The position numbers and the translations under genes are program-made. DNA of 64,000 nt, taken from assembly GCF_000143965.1 (NCBI RefSeq), contig NC_014365.1, positions 248,001 through 312,000 of the forward strand, in the 5' to 3' direction. A model generated the notes under the pieces. That model did no database searches, had not been told where the DNA came from, and saw nothing but the letters and a program-made list of their open reading frames with translations. This document shows positions 33,538-44,322 of this stretch, piece by piece. The first letter of the stretch is position 1. Each line of letters begins with the position of its first letter. The stretch comes from Desulfarculus baarsii DSM 2075. Its GTDB lineage: Bacteria; Desulfobacterota; Desulfarculia; Desulfarculales; Desulfarculaceae.

Positions 33538-33957
33538 TCAGCTGGCCAGGGCCTTGCCGCCCCGCGTCTGGCCCGGCCGGAGGTCCGGGCGCGGCGCCGT
33601 TTCCGCCACCACCTTGGCGTAGGGAAAGTCGGCCGGGGGCTGATGCATGCTTCCAGGTGTGTAATCGGCCCCGGCCTTCTCCCACTGATCGATGATGACG
33701 CCAAACAAGGACGTCGCCTCGCCCGCCATGGTGTTTTCCACAATCACGATGTCTCGCGCCAGGATGTCGTTGTCGAGCGCGGCGGGGAGGTTTCGCCCAT
33801 CGATGTCGAGGATGGGAATCAGGCGGCCGTGCAGGCAGGCCAGACCGGCCAAGTAATCCGGCGCGCCGGGCAGCGGCCAGATGTCGGCTTGACGGACGAT
33901 CCCCACTATCTTGCCCACGGGGATGGCGTTCGCGTTTTGCCTGCCGATGCTCTTCAT
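33538..33957 (-). CDS. CheW-like protein
   Basis: A 139-residue single CheW domain, the adaptor fold that links receptors to the CheA kinase in chemotaxis-like systems. Visible features are IPVGKIVGIVRQADIWPLPGA (strand and loop), YLAGLACLHGRLIPILDID (the conserved G-x-x-x-x-x-G region) and LFGVIIDQW. No cheA, cheY or receptor gene is in this window, so it may work in an unlinked or non-motility pathway. GAGGAA lies eight bases before ATG 33957. A sigma-54 promoter and paired activator sites lie upstream. Confidence 0.8.
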   Translation of the reverse strand: MKSIGRQNANAIPVGKIVGIVRQADIWPLPGAPDYLAGLACLHGRLIPILDIDGRNLPAALDNDILARDIVIVENTMAGEATSLFGVIIDQWEKAGADYTPGSMHQPPADFPYAKVVAETAPRPDLRPGQTRGGKALAS

Positions 33958-34075
33958 GGCCCTGATTCCTCGTTTGAGTTGATGGGCCGTCCCTTCAGGG
34001 GTGGCTTGTGTCGATTCGTCGATGTTGAGCGCGCCACCCGAGAAGGAGTTTATGACGGCTGTTGCCCGTGGATAA

Positions 34076-34091
34076 AGCAAGTAGCGTGCCG
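34076..34091 (-). promoter_or_regulatory. Sigma-54 (RpoN) promoter of the CheW-like operon
   Basis: On the minus strand CGGCAC-GCTAC-TTGCT matches the -24 GG / -12 GC promoter class, with five bases between the two elements. It implies a start near 34065 and a leader of about 105 bases. Confidence 0.75.
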
Positions 34092-34176
34092 AAAGAGTTA
34101 GTCACAGGTTTGACTTGTTTTTATGGGCGGTTAGCTGAAATGTAGCTGTTGAGTCCGCTCGGCCAACCATCTATTA

Positions 34177-34233
34177 TCCGATTTCATCGGACGCTTTTTG
34201 TCCTGACCGATCGGACGTCCGAAAACATCGGAC
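34177..34233. promoter_or_regulatory. Paired upstream activating dyads
   Basis: Two 15-bp inverted repeats of the form TCCGA-N5-TCGGA occur at 34177-34191 and 34218-34232, with centres 41 bases apart (about four helical turns). A further ATCGGAC half-site at 34210-34216 forms a 12-bp palindrome, TCGGACGTCCGA, with the second dyad's edge. They lie roughly 100-150 bases upstream of the proposed sigma-54 start, the usual place for enhancer-binding proteins. Confidence 0.7.
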
Positions 34234-34243
34234 CTGGCGCCGG

Positions 34244-35665
34244 TTAACCAAGCTTCATGCCGTGCTTGGCCAAGAGGTCGTAGAGCCGGCTGCGGCTGAG
34301 TTCGGACAGCTCGAGGGCTTGGCGCAGGTCGCCTTCGCTCTGGGCGATCAGGGCGCCAAGGTATTCGCGCTCCATGCGGTTGATGTGATCGACGCGCCAC
34401 TGGCGAAAGGGCGGCAGGCGCAGCTCCAGGGTGAGTAATTCCTGGGTCTGTTGGCCTTCTTGCTCGGCATGGGCGTTGTTGCGGTGGGTGATGGTCTGCT
34501 TGGCGATCTTGGCCCGCAGGTTTTTGGGCAAGTGATGGGGGCAGAGGATGGGCTCGGCAAAGGCCGCGCCGATGGCGTATTCCAGGGCGCCGACCAGCTC
34601 GCGCACGTTGCCGGGCCAGTCGTAGCCTTCGATGGCCTCGAAAAAATCGCGCGAAAAGCCCTTGGCCTCGATGGCGTAATGTCCGCACAGCCGCCCGATG
34701 TGATAGTCACAGATGTCTTTGATGTCTTCCTTGCGCGTGCGCAGCGGCGGCAGGTCGATGGGAAAGGCGCGCAGCCGAAACAGCAGGTCGGTGCGGAAGC
34801 GGCCTTCCTCGGCCATGATTTCGAGCTGGCGGTTGGTGGCGGCCACCAGCCGAAAGTCGCTGGCCAGGTCGCGGCGGCCGCCCACCGGCCGGTAGACCCG
34901 CTCTTGCAGCACGCGCAGCAATTTGGCCTGCATGGCCGGGCTCAGTTCGCCAATCTCGTCCAGAAACAGCGTGCCGCCGTTGGCTTGGGCGATCATGCCC
35001 TCCTGACTGGCGTGGGCCCCGGTGAAGGCCCCGCGCTCGTGGCCAAAGAGCACGCTCTCGGCCAGGGTCTCGGGCAGGGCGGCGCAGTCGACGGCCAAAA
35101 AAGGCTTGTCGGCCCGGCGGCTGTTGTTGTGGATGGCCCGGGCGAAAAGCTCCTTGCCGGTGCCGGTCTCACCGAAAAGCAGCACGCTGGCGTCGACCTG
35201 GGCCGCCTCGAAGACCTGGCCCAGGCAGTTGACGATCTGGGGGCTTTGGCCCACCAGGCCCTCGCGCTTGAGGGCGTTTTGACTGACATTGCGCTGGCGG
35301 CGCTCACGGTGTTCGATGACCCTCATCAGCAAAAGGGTCACGTCTTTGAGCTTGAAGGGCTTTTCGAGGTAGTCCCAGGCCCCGCTGGTGATGGCCAACT
35401 CCGCGCCGTCGGGCTCGCCGTAGCCGGTGATGATGACCACCTCTGGCCGGCCGGGGGTGTTTTTCAGTTGGCCGATGATGTCCAGGCCGCTGCCGTCGGG
35501 CAGGCGCACGTCGAGGAAAATGACGTCATAGGGCTCGATGGCGGCAATATTGAGGGCGTCCTCACTGGTGACAACCCGGTGGGTAATATAACCCATTTCC
35601 TCGAAATGATTGAATAATAGCTTGCCGATGGCCGGATCGTCGTCTATGACCAGAATTCGAGGCAT
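34244..35665 (-). CDS. NtrC-family sigma-54-dependent response regulator
   Basis: A 473-residue enhancer-binding protein. A receiver domain ([10 protein letters not shown], phospho-acceptor in FLDVRLPDG near residue 52) is followed by an AAA+ domain with Walker A GETGTGKE (near 165), the sigma-54-contacting GAFTGA loop (near 215) and the Walker B/second-region FLDEIGE. The C-terminus has a Fis-type helix-turn-helix ([20 protein letters not shown]). It lies next to paired dyads and a sigma-54 promoter, which it probably controls. A matching half-site (GTCCGAAAAC, 35728-35737) lies upstream of its own start. The partner kinase is not certain. Confidence 0.93.
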   Translation of the reverse strand: MPRILVIDDDPAIGKLLFNHFEEMGYITHRVVTSEDALNIAAIEPYDVIFLDVRLPDGSGLDIIGQLKNTPGRPEVVIITGYGEPDGAELAITSGAWDYLEKPFKLKDVTLLLMRVIEHRERRQRNVSQNALKREGLVGQSPQIVNCLGQVFEAAQVDASVLLFGETGTGKELFARAIHNNSRRADKPFLAVDCAALPETLAESVLFGHERGAFTGAHASQEGMIAQANGGTLFLDEIGELSPAMQAKLLRVLQERVYRPVGGRRDLASDFRLVAATNRQLEIMAEEGRFRTDLLFRLRAFPIDLPPLRTRKEDIKDICDYHIGRLCGHYAIEAKGFSRDFFEAIEGYDWPGNVRELVGALEYAIGAAFAEPILCPHHLPKNLRAKIAKQTITHRNNAHAEQEGQQTQELLTLELRLPPFRQWRVDHINRMEREYLGALIAQSEGDLRQALELSELSRSRLYDLLAKHGMKLG

Positions 35666-35727
35666 GGCTATCCCGGCGCGAGAAACGGTTCGTCGTGGTC
35701 GCGGGTGATCGACCGGCGGTCGTTACT

Positions 35728-35737
35728 GTCCGAAAAC
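35728..35737. promoter_or_regulatory. Half-site of the activator dyad upstream of its own gene
   Basis: GTCCGAAAAC is an exact copy of bases 34217-34226 in the activating dyads and lies about 65 bases before the regulator gene's start. It may permit autoregulation. Confidence 0.35.
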
Positions 35738-35812
35738 GCCGTCGGCCCCAGCCAAAGCGAGTTGGCCGATCATAACGCAAATCGGCCCGCCATCAAAGCG
35801 CCGCGGCGGCGA

Positions 35813-38260
<2,448 letters not shown>

Positions 38261-38622
38261 TTTATTTTTGCCACGCTCGCCGCGCGCTGGCCTGGGCCAA
38301 GGCCTTGTTTTCGCCACGGAAACCGGACGGCGGCTTGCGCCGGCCTGATCCGCGTGTAATAATTAATGTACTCGATTGAAATATAAAGTGTTTTTAAAAA
38401 AACGCGGCCAAGGGGCCACAAAATGGCCTTAAGCGTATGTTTCATTTTTTATTAATCATTTATTGCCAAGAAAATTGTCCGACCTGGACGCGACGGCCGC
38501 ATCTCTTTTGGTCCGTTTTGGCGGGTTTGTTTTTTAATTGTTAATCAAGTTTGGCTTGTTAAAATGGGGTGTGGCCCGGCGGCGGCCAGGTCATCTAGAG
38601 TTTTTGCTATTTCAACGATAAA

Positions 38623-38692
38623 ACCACGTTACAAAAGCCGCTGATTGATAGTACACTGCACAGAACCGGCATCAGGCCGCGGACCACGTTAC
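38623..38692. promoter_or_regulatory. Direct repeats upstream of the MarR gene
   Basis: ACCACGTTAC occurs exactly twice, at 38623-38632 and 38683-38692, 60 bases apart (about six helical turns). It could be an autoregulatory site for the MarR protein or another regulator. Confidence 0.4.
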
Positions 38693-38714
38693 GTTTTTGC
38701 ATGCGGGGGGCGTC

Positions 38715-39221
38715 ATGACACGTTTGGAGCAACTTCCCACTGGCGATCGCTTTGAGTTGACCGAAAACCCGACCGCCATTTCCCGGGCCGAAGAGGCCAG
38801 AGCCGTCTTGGAGATGGTCTTGGCCCTGGGCCGCCGGGCCGACAAGCTCTTGGCCATGATGGCCCAGGAGGCCGAGTTGAACACGCCGGCCTACAACCTG
38901 CTGCGCCTGGCCGATCACAAAGGCAACGCCGGCATGACCGTCAGCGAGGCCGCGGCCACGGTGGGCATCCGGCCACAGGCCCTCAGCGGCGCGGTGGGCG
39001 AGATGGTCCGCGAGGGCCTGTTGTCCCGCGACGTCAAGAGCGAAGACCGCCGGGCGCGCATCCTGCGCATCACCGACGAGGGCCGCCGCCGCCTGGCCCA
39101 GACAGCGCCCTTCCGCGATTCGCTGGTGGAGATGGTCGTCGATCAGGCGCCCCAGCTCAGCGTGGCCCGCCAAGTGTTGCGCACGCTGGAAGAGGCCATC
39201 GTCAAGGCCACCGAGAAGTAG
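38715..39221 (+). CDS. MarR-family transcriptional regulator
   Basis: A 168-residue winged-helix regulator. The DNA-binding part is clear: MTVSEAAATVGIRPQALSGAVGEMVREGLLSR is the helix-turn-helix region (about residues 75-107), followed by the wing DRRARILRITDEGRRRL. N- and C-terminal helices would form the dimer. ATG 38715 follows a G-rich leader. The neighbouring genes (gyrB, a methyltransferase, thiolase) do not show its target; two direct repeats upstream are candidate sites. Confidence 0.85.
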   Translation: MTRLEQLPTGDRFELTENPTAISRAEEARAVLEMVLALGRRADKLLAMMAQEAELNTPAYNLLRLADHKGNAGMTVSEAAATVGIRPQALSGAVGEMVREGLLSRDVKSEDRRARILRITDEGRRRLAQTAPFRDSLVEMVVDQAPQLSVARQVLRTLEEAIVKATEK

Positions 39222-39229
39222 CGCTCGGC

Positions 39230-39265
39230 AAAGACAAAAGCGCCCAGCGCGTCGGCGCGGGGCGC
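39230..39265 (-). terminator. Terminator of the FkbM-like gene
   Basis: On the minus strand an 11-bp stem with one mismatch (GCGCCCCGCGC with GCGCTGGGCGC) around CGAC is followed by TTTTGTCTTT. Confidence 0.75.
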
Positions 39266-39306
39266 TAGGCGTCAAAAATCCACCGGGCGCGCCGGCGCAA
39301 AGCCCG

Positions 39307-40044
39307 TCATTCAAACGTGGCGTGCACGTCGTACCAGCCATCGCCCAGCGTCGAACGCTCGACAAAGCCCAGGCGTTTGTGCAGCCATTCGTAGATGGCC
39401 TCCTCGATGGTCATCCAGGGGCCGTGCGTCTCCTCGCCAAAGGGCCCGCTGTGAATGCCAGTGAACTTTTCGTCCACGTAGAGGCCCTCCAACGGCGGGT
39501 TGGGCAGGGGGTGCTTGTGGTGCGTGCGCTGGTTGACCAGCTTGAACTTCTGATAGCCCAGCTTGCGCATCTCGAAAAAAATGTCGATGGAATGGGCCTC
39601 GCACGAGACATACTTGGGCTTGACGTCGAAGTTGTTCAGCTCGCTCAAGGCCAGGATGTCGGCGTGCTCGATGTCGATCTTCAGATAATAGGGAATGCCC
39701 GTCTCGGCCAGGATCTTGCCGAAGCGGACAAAATTCACCTTGATCACCTCGTAGGCCGTGTTCTGCCGCGCGCCAACGGTCTTGTAAACCGAGCTCCAGT
39801 CGTCCTTGTCCTTGTTCACGTAAAAATCAAAGACGCCTTCGCTGTCATAGATGCCCACGTTGTATATCTTGAGCCGGCCGCTGTCGATGTGCGCGGCCAG
39901 GCGTTCGCTCACCAGCTCCACCATGGCGGGGTTGGCCTCCACCGCGGCGACCCGGAAGCCCTTTTTCAGATAAAACTCAGTGTCCATGCCTTTGTGCAGG
40001 CCAACGTCGATGATCAGATCGTTTTGCAAAACCGCATGTTCCAT
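39307..40044 (-). CDS. FkbM-family methyltransferase
   Basis: A 245-residue SAM-dependent methyltransferase of the FkbM type. The SAM-binding loop is IIDVGLHKGMDTEFYLKKG with acidic AVEANP following (near residues 11-40), and the YLKIDIEHADILAL block (near 118) is typical of the family. The C-terminal part is rich in His/Pro and aromatic residues. FkbM proteins usually methylate hydroxyls in polysaccharide or secondary metabolite pathways, but no such genes are adjacent. GGGAGG lies four bases before ATG 40044. Confidence 0.82.
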   Translation of the reverse strand: MEHAVLQNDLIIDVGLHKGMDTEFYLKKGFRVAAVEANPAMVELVSERLAAHIDSGRLKIYNVGIYDSEGVFDFYVNKDKDDWSSVYKTVGARQNTAYEVIKVNFVRFGKILAETGIPYYLKIDIEHADILALSELNNFDVKPKYVSCEAHSIDIFFEMRKLGYQKFKLVNQRTHHKHPLPNPPLEGLYVDEKFTGIHSGPFGEETHGPWMTIEEAIYEWLHKRLGFVERSTLGDGWYDVHATFE

Positions 40045-40245
40045 ATTGCCTCCCGCTATGCCCTCGTCACTCTACTTTATCGCCGCCGACCAGTCAACCT
40101 CTCCCGGTCATAACACCATGAATGTATGGTGATTGTCCACCGTCCGCCCGCGTAACTGGCCTTACCAGAAACCTTGACGCGGGCTGGGCTTTGGCATATT
40201 CTACTGAGCCACCAATTAAAATCAAAAACTCCACGGGAGGACCAA

Positions 40246-41448
40246 GTGAAGAATAACCGCGACACCGTCATCGTGGCCATGGGCCGCACCGCCATCGGCG
40301 ACTTCGGCGGCTCGTTGGCCGGCCTGCGCGCCCACGAACTGGCCGCCATCGTCACCAAGAACCTGCTCGACAAAACCGGCCTCGACCCGGCAATGTTCGA
40401 CGACGTGCTCATGGGCGATTGCTGCCAGTGCCCCGATGAGGCCAACACCGCCCGCACCGCCGCCCTCAAGGCCGGCATCCCGGTGGACGTGCCGGCCATG
40501 ACCATCCAGCGCCAGTGCTCCAGCGCCATGCAGGCCCTGGCCCAGGCCGAGGTCTACATCCGCGCCGGCGAGGCCGAGGTCATGCTGGCCGGCGGCGTCG
40601 AGTCGATGTCCAACGCGCCCTACACCCTGCCCAAGGCCCGCTGGGGCGCCCGCCTGCAACACGCCAAGATGGTCGACGCCCTGTGGGAGATGCTGCACTC
40701 CGGTTCGACCCTGCTGGAGCCGCCGGGCTACATCATGGGCCAGACCGCCGAAAACCTGGCCCGCAAATACGACGTCTCCCGCCAGGAGCAGGACATCGTC
40801 GCCCTGCGCAGCCACAACAACGCCGAAGCCGCCATCAAGGCCGGTAAGTTCAAGGACGAGATCGTGCCGGTGCCCGTGCCCCAGCGCAAGGGCGAGCCCA
40901 AGATCGTCGACACCGACGAACACGTGCGCATGGGCCTGACCATGGCCGACCTGGACAAACTGCGCCCGGCCTTCGCCAAGGACGGCACAGTCACCGCCGG
41001 CAACGCCTCGGGCCTCAACGACGGCGCGGCCCTGTGCATCGTCATGAGCCGCGAAAAGGCCAAGGATCTGGGCCTGACCCCCATCGCCAAGATCGTCGGC
41101 CACGCCGCCGCCGGCTGCCCGCCCGAGATCATGGGCTGGGGCCCGGTGCCTTCCACCCAAAAGGTCATGAAAAAACTGGGCATGAACCTCAAGGACATCG
41201 AGCTGATCGAGCTCAACGAGGCCTTTGCCGCCCAATACCTGGCCTGCGAAAAAGGCCTGGGCCTCAACCGCGACATCGTCAACGTCAACGGCTCGGGCAT
41301 CGGCCTGGGTCACCCCGTGGGCTGCACCGGCGCGCGCATCGTCATCAGCCTCATCGGTGAGATGAAACGCCGCGGCGCCACCGTCGGCCTGGCCACCCTC
41401 TGCGTGGGCGGCGGCATGGGCATGTCCATGGTCGTCGAGGTCGAATAA
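40246..41448 (+). CDS. Thiolase (acetyl-CoA acetyltransferase type)
   Basis: A 400-residue thiolase. The nucleophilic Cys lies in IQRQCSSAMQAL (near residue 90), with conserved ELNEAFAAQ (near 325) and the second Cys/His region GIGLGHPVGCTGAR (near 356). Either biosynthetic acetoacetyl-CoA formation or fatty-acid beta-oxidation is possible; CoA-pathway context elsewhere in the window (CODH/ACS) fits acyl-CoA breakdown to acetyl-CoA, but this is inference. GTG 40246 was chosen since GGGAGG lies five bases upstream. The gene stands alone. Confidence 0.93.
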   Translation: MKNNRDTVIVAMGRTAIGDFGGSLAGLRAHELAAIVTKNLLDKTGLDPAMFDDVLMGDCCQCPDEANTARTAALKAGIPVDVPAMTIQRQCSSAMQALAQAEVYIRAGEAEVMLAGGVESMSNAPYTLPKARWGARLQHAKMVDALWEMLHSGSTLLEPPGYIMGQTAENLARKYDVSRQEQDIVALRSHNNAEAAIKAGKFKDEIVPVPVPQRKGEPKIVDTDEHVRMGLTMADLDKLRPAFAKDGTVTAGNASGLNDGAALCIVMSREKAKDLGLTPIAKIVGHAAAGCPPEIMGWGPVPSTQKVMKKLGMNLKDIELIELNEAFAAQYLACEKGLGLNRDIVNVNGSGIGLGHPVGCTGARIVISLIGEMKRRGATVGLATLCVGGGMGMSMVVEVE

Positions 41449-41458
41449 CTCCCGCTTG

Positions 41459-41503
41459 GCGCTGGCGGCCGGGCGCGATTTGACTCCCGGCCGCCAGCGC
41501 TTT
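41459..41503 (+). terminator. Terminator after the thiolase gene
   Basis: A perfect 15-bp stem, GCGCTGGCGGCCGGG and its complement, with a 12-base loop is followed by TTTC. The stem is very strong although the U tract is short. Confidence 0.75.
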
Positions 41504-41593
41504 CACCCGCTATTGCCCAATGACTGCTTTTCGTTATAAAATCCAAGACGAATCCCATCTCTGTTCGCTAAACAGCACAATGGGGCCTGCGCC

Positions 41594-42979
41594 ATGGTCG
41601 ACACAGGGGCAAAATCGGCGGAAGCGGCCAAACTGCGCCAGCGCGTGCGCGACCTGACCGACGAACTCGACTCCATCGAAGCCAAACACGCCGAGGCCAT
41701 GGCCGCCCTGCGCGAGGCCGTGCCCGTGCTGTGCGGCCTGGCGCCCAAGCAACAATCGCCCTTGGTGGCCAAGGCCCTCGAAGCCCTGCGCCGCGCCGCC
41801 GACAAAAACGCCGATGACGCCAACCTACGCCAGGCCCTGGAGGCCCTCAAGTCGGCCATCGTCGCCGAACCACGCGATTATGGCCCCGGCGCTTCCGCCA
41901 AGGCCAAGGAGTCGGCTCAGTCCGAGGCCGCCCGCCACGTCTCCCTGGCCCTGCTGCACGGCCTGCGCCTGGGCGACGAGGCCTTCGACGCCCGTCTCGA
42001 CAAGGCCATCGACGCCATCGGCGGCCACGTCGCCGCCGGCGCGGTGCGCCCGGCCATGGCCATCCTCGTCGACCTGCTCGACGAATTCCGCCTGGCCCAC
42101 GGCAAACGCCTCGAAGCCGCCGAACGGGCCCTCAAGGAAGTGGTCGGCGAAGTGCTGACCACCGAGGCCGAACTGATGGCCACCTTCAGCCGCGCCGCCG
42201 ACGACCTGGCCAGCGGAAGCGCGGCCCACGCCAATAACCTGACCGCCGCCCTGGCCGGCCTGCTCGAAGACATCAACCACGCCCCGGACCTCGAAACCAT
42301 GAAAACCCGCGCCATCGGCCATATCCGGGCCATGCGCGAACAGATCAAAAATCGCCGCGAACAAGAATTGACCCAGCAAGCCCAGGTGCTCAGCGAAATG
42401 AGCCGCGTGCGCGCCGCCCTCGACGAAACCAAAGCCCACGTCTCGGCCGTGGAGCACATCAGCCAACGCCTGGCCCACGAAGCCCTCACCGACCCCCTGA
42501 CCAAAGTATGGAACAAACGCGCCCTGGCCCAACGCCTGGCCGAGGCCTTGGAAAAACATGACCCGCTGGTCGTCTGCCTGATCGTTTTTGATATCGACTT
42601 CTTCAAGTCCATCAACGACAACTTCGGCCACCGCGCCGGCGATAAGGCCCTGGAAAGCATCGCCGCCCACGCCGCCCGCACCTTGCGCCGTGATGATGAC
42701 CTTTTTCGCTATGCTGGCGACGAATTCGTCATACTTATGACCAATATCGATCTTAAAACAGCGCACGCCGTGGCCGAGCGCGTGCGAGCCGCCGCCGAGA
42801 AAATCCGCTTCACCTACGCCGGAAAAGGCGAAATCCGCCTCACCCTCTCCCTGGGTTTGGCCAACGGCCGCCAGGGAGACTCCGCCGCCAGCCTCTTCGA
42901 ACGCGCCGATCAAGCCCTGCTCGACGCTAAGCGACAAGGCCGCAATCGTGTGGTCGTGGCGGGCAATTCTGTTGGTTGA
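41594..42979 (+). CDS. Diguanylate cyclase (GGDEF domain)
   Basis: A 461-residue soluble protein with a long helical N-terminal half (about residues 1-285) and a C-terminal GGDEF domain. The domain begins at EALTDPLTKVWNKRAL; the signature reads YAGDEF (near residue 374), where Ala replaces the first Gly, a variant often still active. The FDIDFFKSINDNFGH metal/GTP block is intact. It would make c-di-GMP. The N-terminal helices resemble the coiled-coil signal-transduction helix arrangement. A PilZ effector is also in the window, far upstream. Confidence 0.9.
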   Translation: MVDTGAKSAEAAKLRQRVRDLTDELDSIEAKHAEAMAALREAVPVLCGLAPKQQSPLVAKALEALRRAADKNADDANLRQALEALKSAIVAEPRDYGPGASAKAKESAQSEAARHVSLALLHGLRLGDEAFDARLDKAIDAIGGHVAAGAVRPAMAILVDLLDEFRLAHGKRLEAAERALKEVVGEVLTTEAELMATFSRAADDLASGSAAHANNLTAALAGLLEDINHAPDLETMKTRAIGHIRAMREQIKNRREQELTQQAQVLSEMSRVRAALDETKAHVSAVEHISQRLAHEALTDPLTKVWNKRALAQRLAEALEKHDPLVVCLIVFDIDFFKSINDNFGHRAGDKALESIAAHAARTLRRDDDLFRYAGDEFVILMTNIDLKTAHAVAERVRAAAEKIRFTYAGKGEIRLTLSLGLANGRQGDSAASLFERADQALLDAKRQGRNRVVVAGNSVG

Positions 42980-43003
42980 CCTGTCGGTCAAGTTTTCGTT
43001 TTC
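42976..43003 (+). terminator. Terminator overlapping the GGDEF stop
   Basis: TTGACC-TGTC-GGTCAA, which includes the stop codon, is followed by GTTTTCGTTTTC. It closely resembles the terminator at 12923. Confidence 0.6.
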
Positions 43004-43192
43004 GGTTAAATTTTAGGTTTTGCTGGTATTTCAGGTGGTTACCGATTTGTGCTGGTGTTTTGGCGTTTTTTGATAATAATTTAAGATGAGTACGTATAAT
43101 TTGATAGCTTTGCGGATGGCGATGGGAAGAAGAGAGAAGAGAAGAGAAGAAGAGAGAAGAGAAGAAGAAGAGAGAAGAAGAAGATAAGAGGG

Positions 43193-43454
43193 AGCCATGC
43201 GGGGCGGGGAGGGGGCTCTTTACGCTAAACCGCCCCCTCGCCCGCCCCGCGCCCCACCCCACCCCCGCAAAGCAAGGTGGCCGACTTTTAGTTTCGTGTT
43301 TGTAGGTATGACGACCATAGGGACGGTCCTGAGCATTGCCGCGCCGCGAAGATTGTTGCCGGTTGCCGGTGGCGTTACTGGAAGCTGACGCGCGGGGCGC
43401 GCGCCAGCTACGGCCAAGGTTGGTTGCCCCCGGAAAAAGAAAAGATTTAAGAAA
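43193..43454. repeat. Noncoding element, copy 1 (262 bp)
   Basis: Identical as far as read to 43681-43942 (offset 488). It begins with AGCCATGCGG, soon forms a long GC hairpin (about 18 bp with one bulge around TCTTTACGCTAAACC), contains a second imperfect hairpin at about 43382-43410, and ends in the AAGATTTAAGAA purine edge. Confidence 0.88.
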
Positions 43455-43680
43455 GAAGAGAGAAGAGAGAAGAGAGAAGAGCAACAAGCTTTGCCATTGC
43501 GGCTGCTTTGATAGCGGCCTATCACCGGGAGCTACGGACGGTAGGTGTCATTGCGGCCTACTCGACCCGCCTTGCCTGGCCGGGCACCGGCCCCGCTCTG
43601 CCAGGCCGGGTACCGGCCCGCTGGCCGGCTGGCCGGCTGGCCGGCGTGGCGGGAAGAGAAGCCGGAAAGAATCAAGCAAA

Positions 43681-43942
43681 AGCCATGCGGGGCGGGGAGG
43701 GGGCTCTTTACGCTAAACCGCCCCCTCGCCCGCCCCGCGCCCCACCCCACCCCCGCAAAGCAAGGTGGCCGACTTTTAGTTTCGTGTTTGTAGGTATGAC
43801 GACCATAGGGACGGTCCTGAGCATTGCCGCGCCGCGAAGATTGTTGCCGGTTGCCGGTGGCGTTACTGGAAGCTGACGCGCGGGGCGCGCGCCAGCTACG
43901 GCCAAGGTTGGTTGCCCCCGGAAAAAGAAAAGATTTAAGAAA
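43681..43942. repeat. Noncoding element, copy 2 (262 bp)
   Basis: Second copy of the element at 43193-43454. The flanking block between copies (about 43513-43621) also recurs in diverged form at 44012-44117, so the whole unit is a tandem duplication of about 490 bases with one half exactly preserved and one half diverged. Confidence 0.88.
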
Positions 43943-44120
43943 TAAGAAAGAAGAAAGAAGAACAATAAGCTTCGTCGTCGCGGCTCCGGGCCGGGCGCGG
44001 CTGCTTTGATAGCGGCCTCACATCGGGAGCTACGGACGGTAGGTGTTAAGCTGGCCTGGTCGACCCGCTCTGCCAGGCCAGGCACTGGCCCCGCTTTGCC
44101 TGGCCGGGCGCCGGCCCACG

Positions 44121-44170
44121 GGAGCTACGGTCAAGGTTGGTTGCGCCCGGAAAAAGGAAAGAGTTAAGAG
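44121..44170. repeat. Degenerate third copy of the element's end
   Basis: GAGCTACGGTCAAGGTTGG and the following GGAAAAAGGAAAGAGTTAAG resemble the last 50 bases of the 262-base element with scattered changes. Confidence 0.65.
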
Positions 44171-44192
44171 GGGAAAGGTGCTTTTGTTTATG

Positions 44193-44219
44193 CCATGAAA
44201 TTGCGAAGCAATTTCATGG
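44193..44219. repeat. Hairpin with GCGAAGC core (first)
   Basis: Arms CCATGAAATTGC and GCAATTTCATGG are perfect 12-bp complements around GAA. Confidence 0.85.
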
Positions 44220-44272
44220 AATGCAAAGCAACAAGGCTACCCGCGAAGCCGCCACGAAAATGAAAACGACGC

Positions 44273-44297
44273 GCATCGATTGCGAAGCAATCGATGC
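44273..44297. repeat. Hairpin with GCGAAGC core (second)
   Basis: Arms GCATCGATTGC and GCAATCGATGC are perfect 11-bp complements around GAA; the TTGCGAAGCAA core is the same as in the hairpin 80 bases upstream while the outer stem differs but still pairs. Confidence 0.85.
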
Positions 44298-44322
44298 GGG
44301 GCTTTTCTTTTTGGAGGGGGGT

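Noticed and set aside
34066-34075. A near-perfect DnaA box (complement of TTATCCACG) upstream of the CheW-like gene
   Set aside because: It is single, outside any AT-rich cluster, and overlaps the expected transcription start of the sigma-54 promoter.
43197-43876. Short open frames repeated within the tandem elements
   Set aside because: They are copied with the repeat, are Pro/Arg-rich, lack ribosome-binding sites and lie over hairpins; the element reads as noncoding.
43100-44180. CRISPR array
   Set aside because: The repeat units are hundreds of bases long and directly abutting; there are no short regular repeats with unique spacers and no cas genes.
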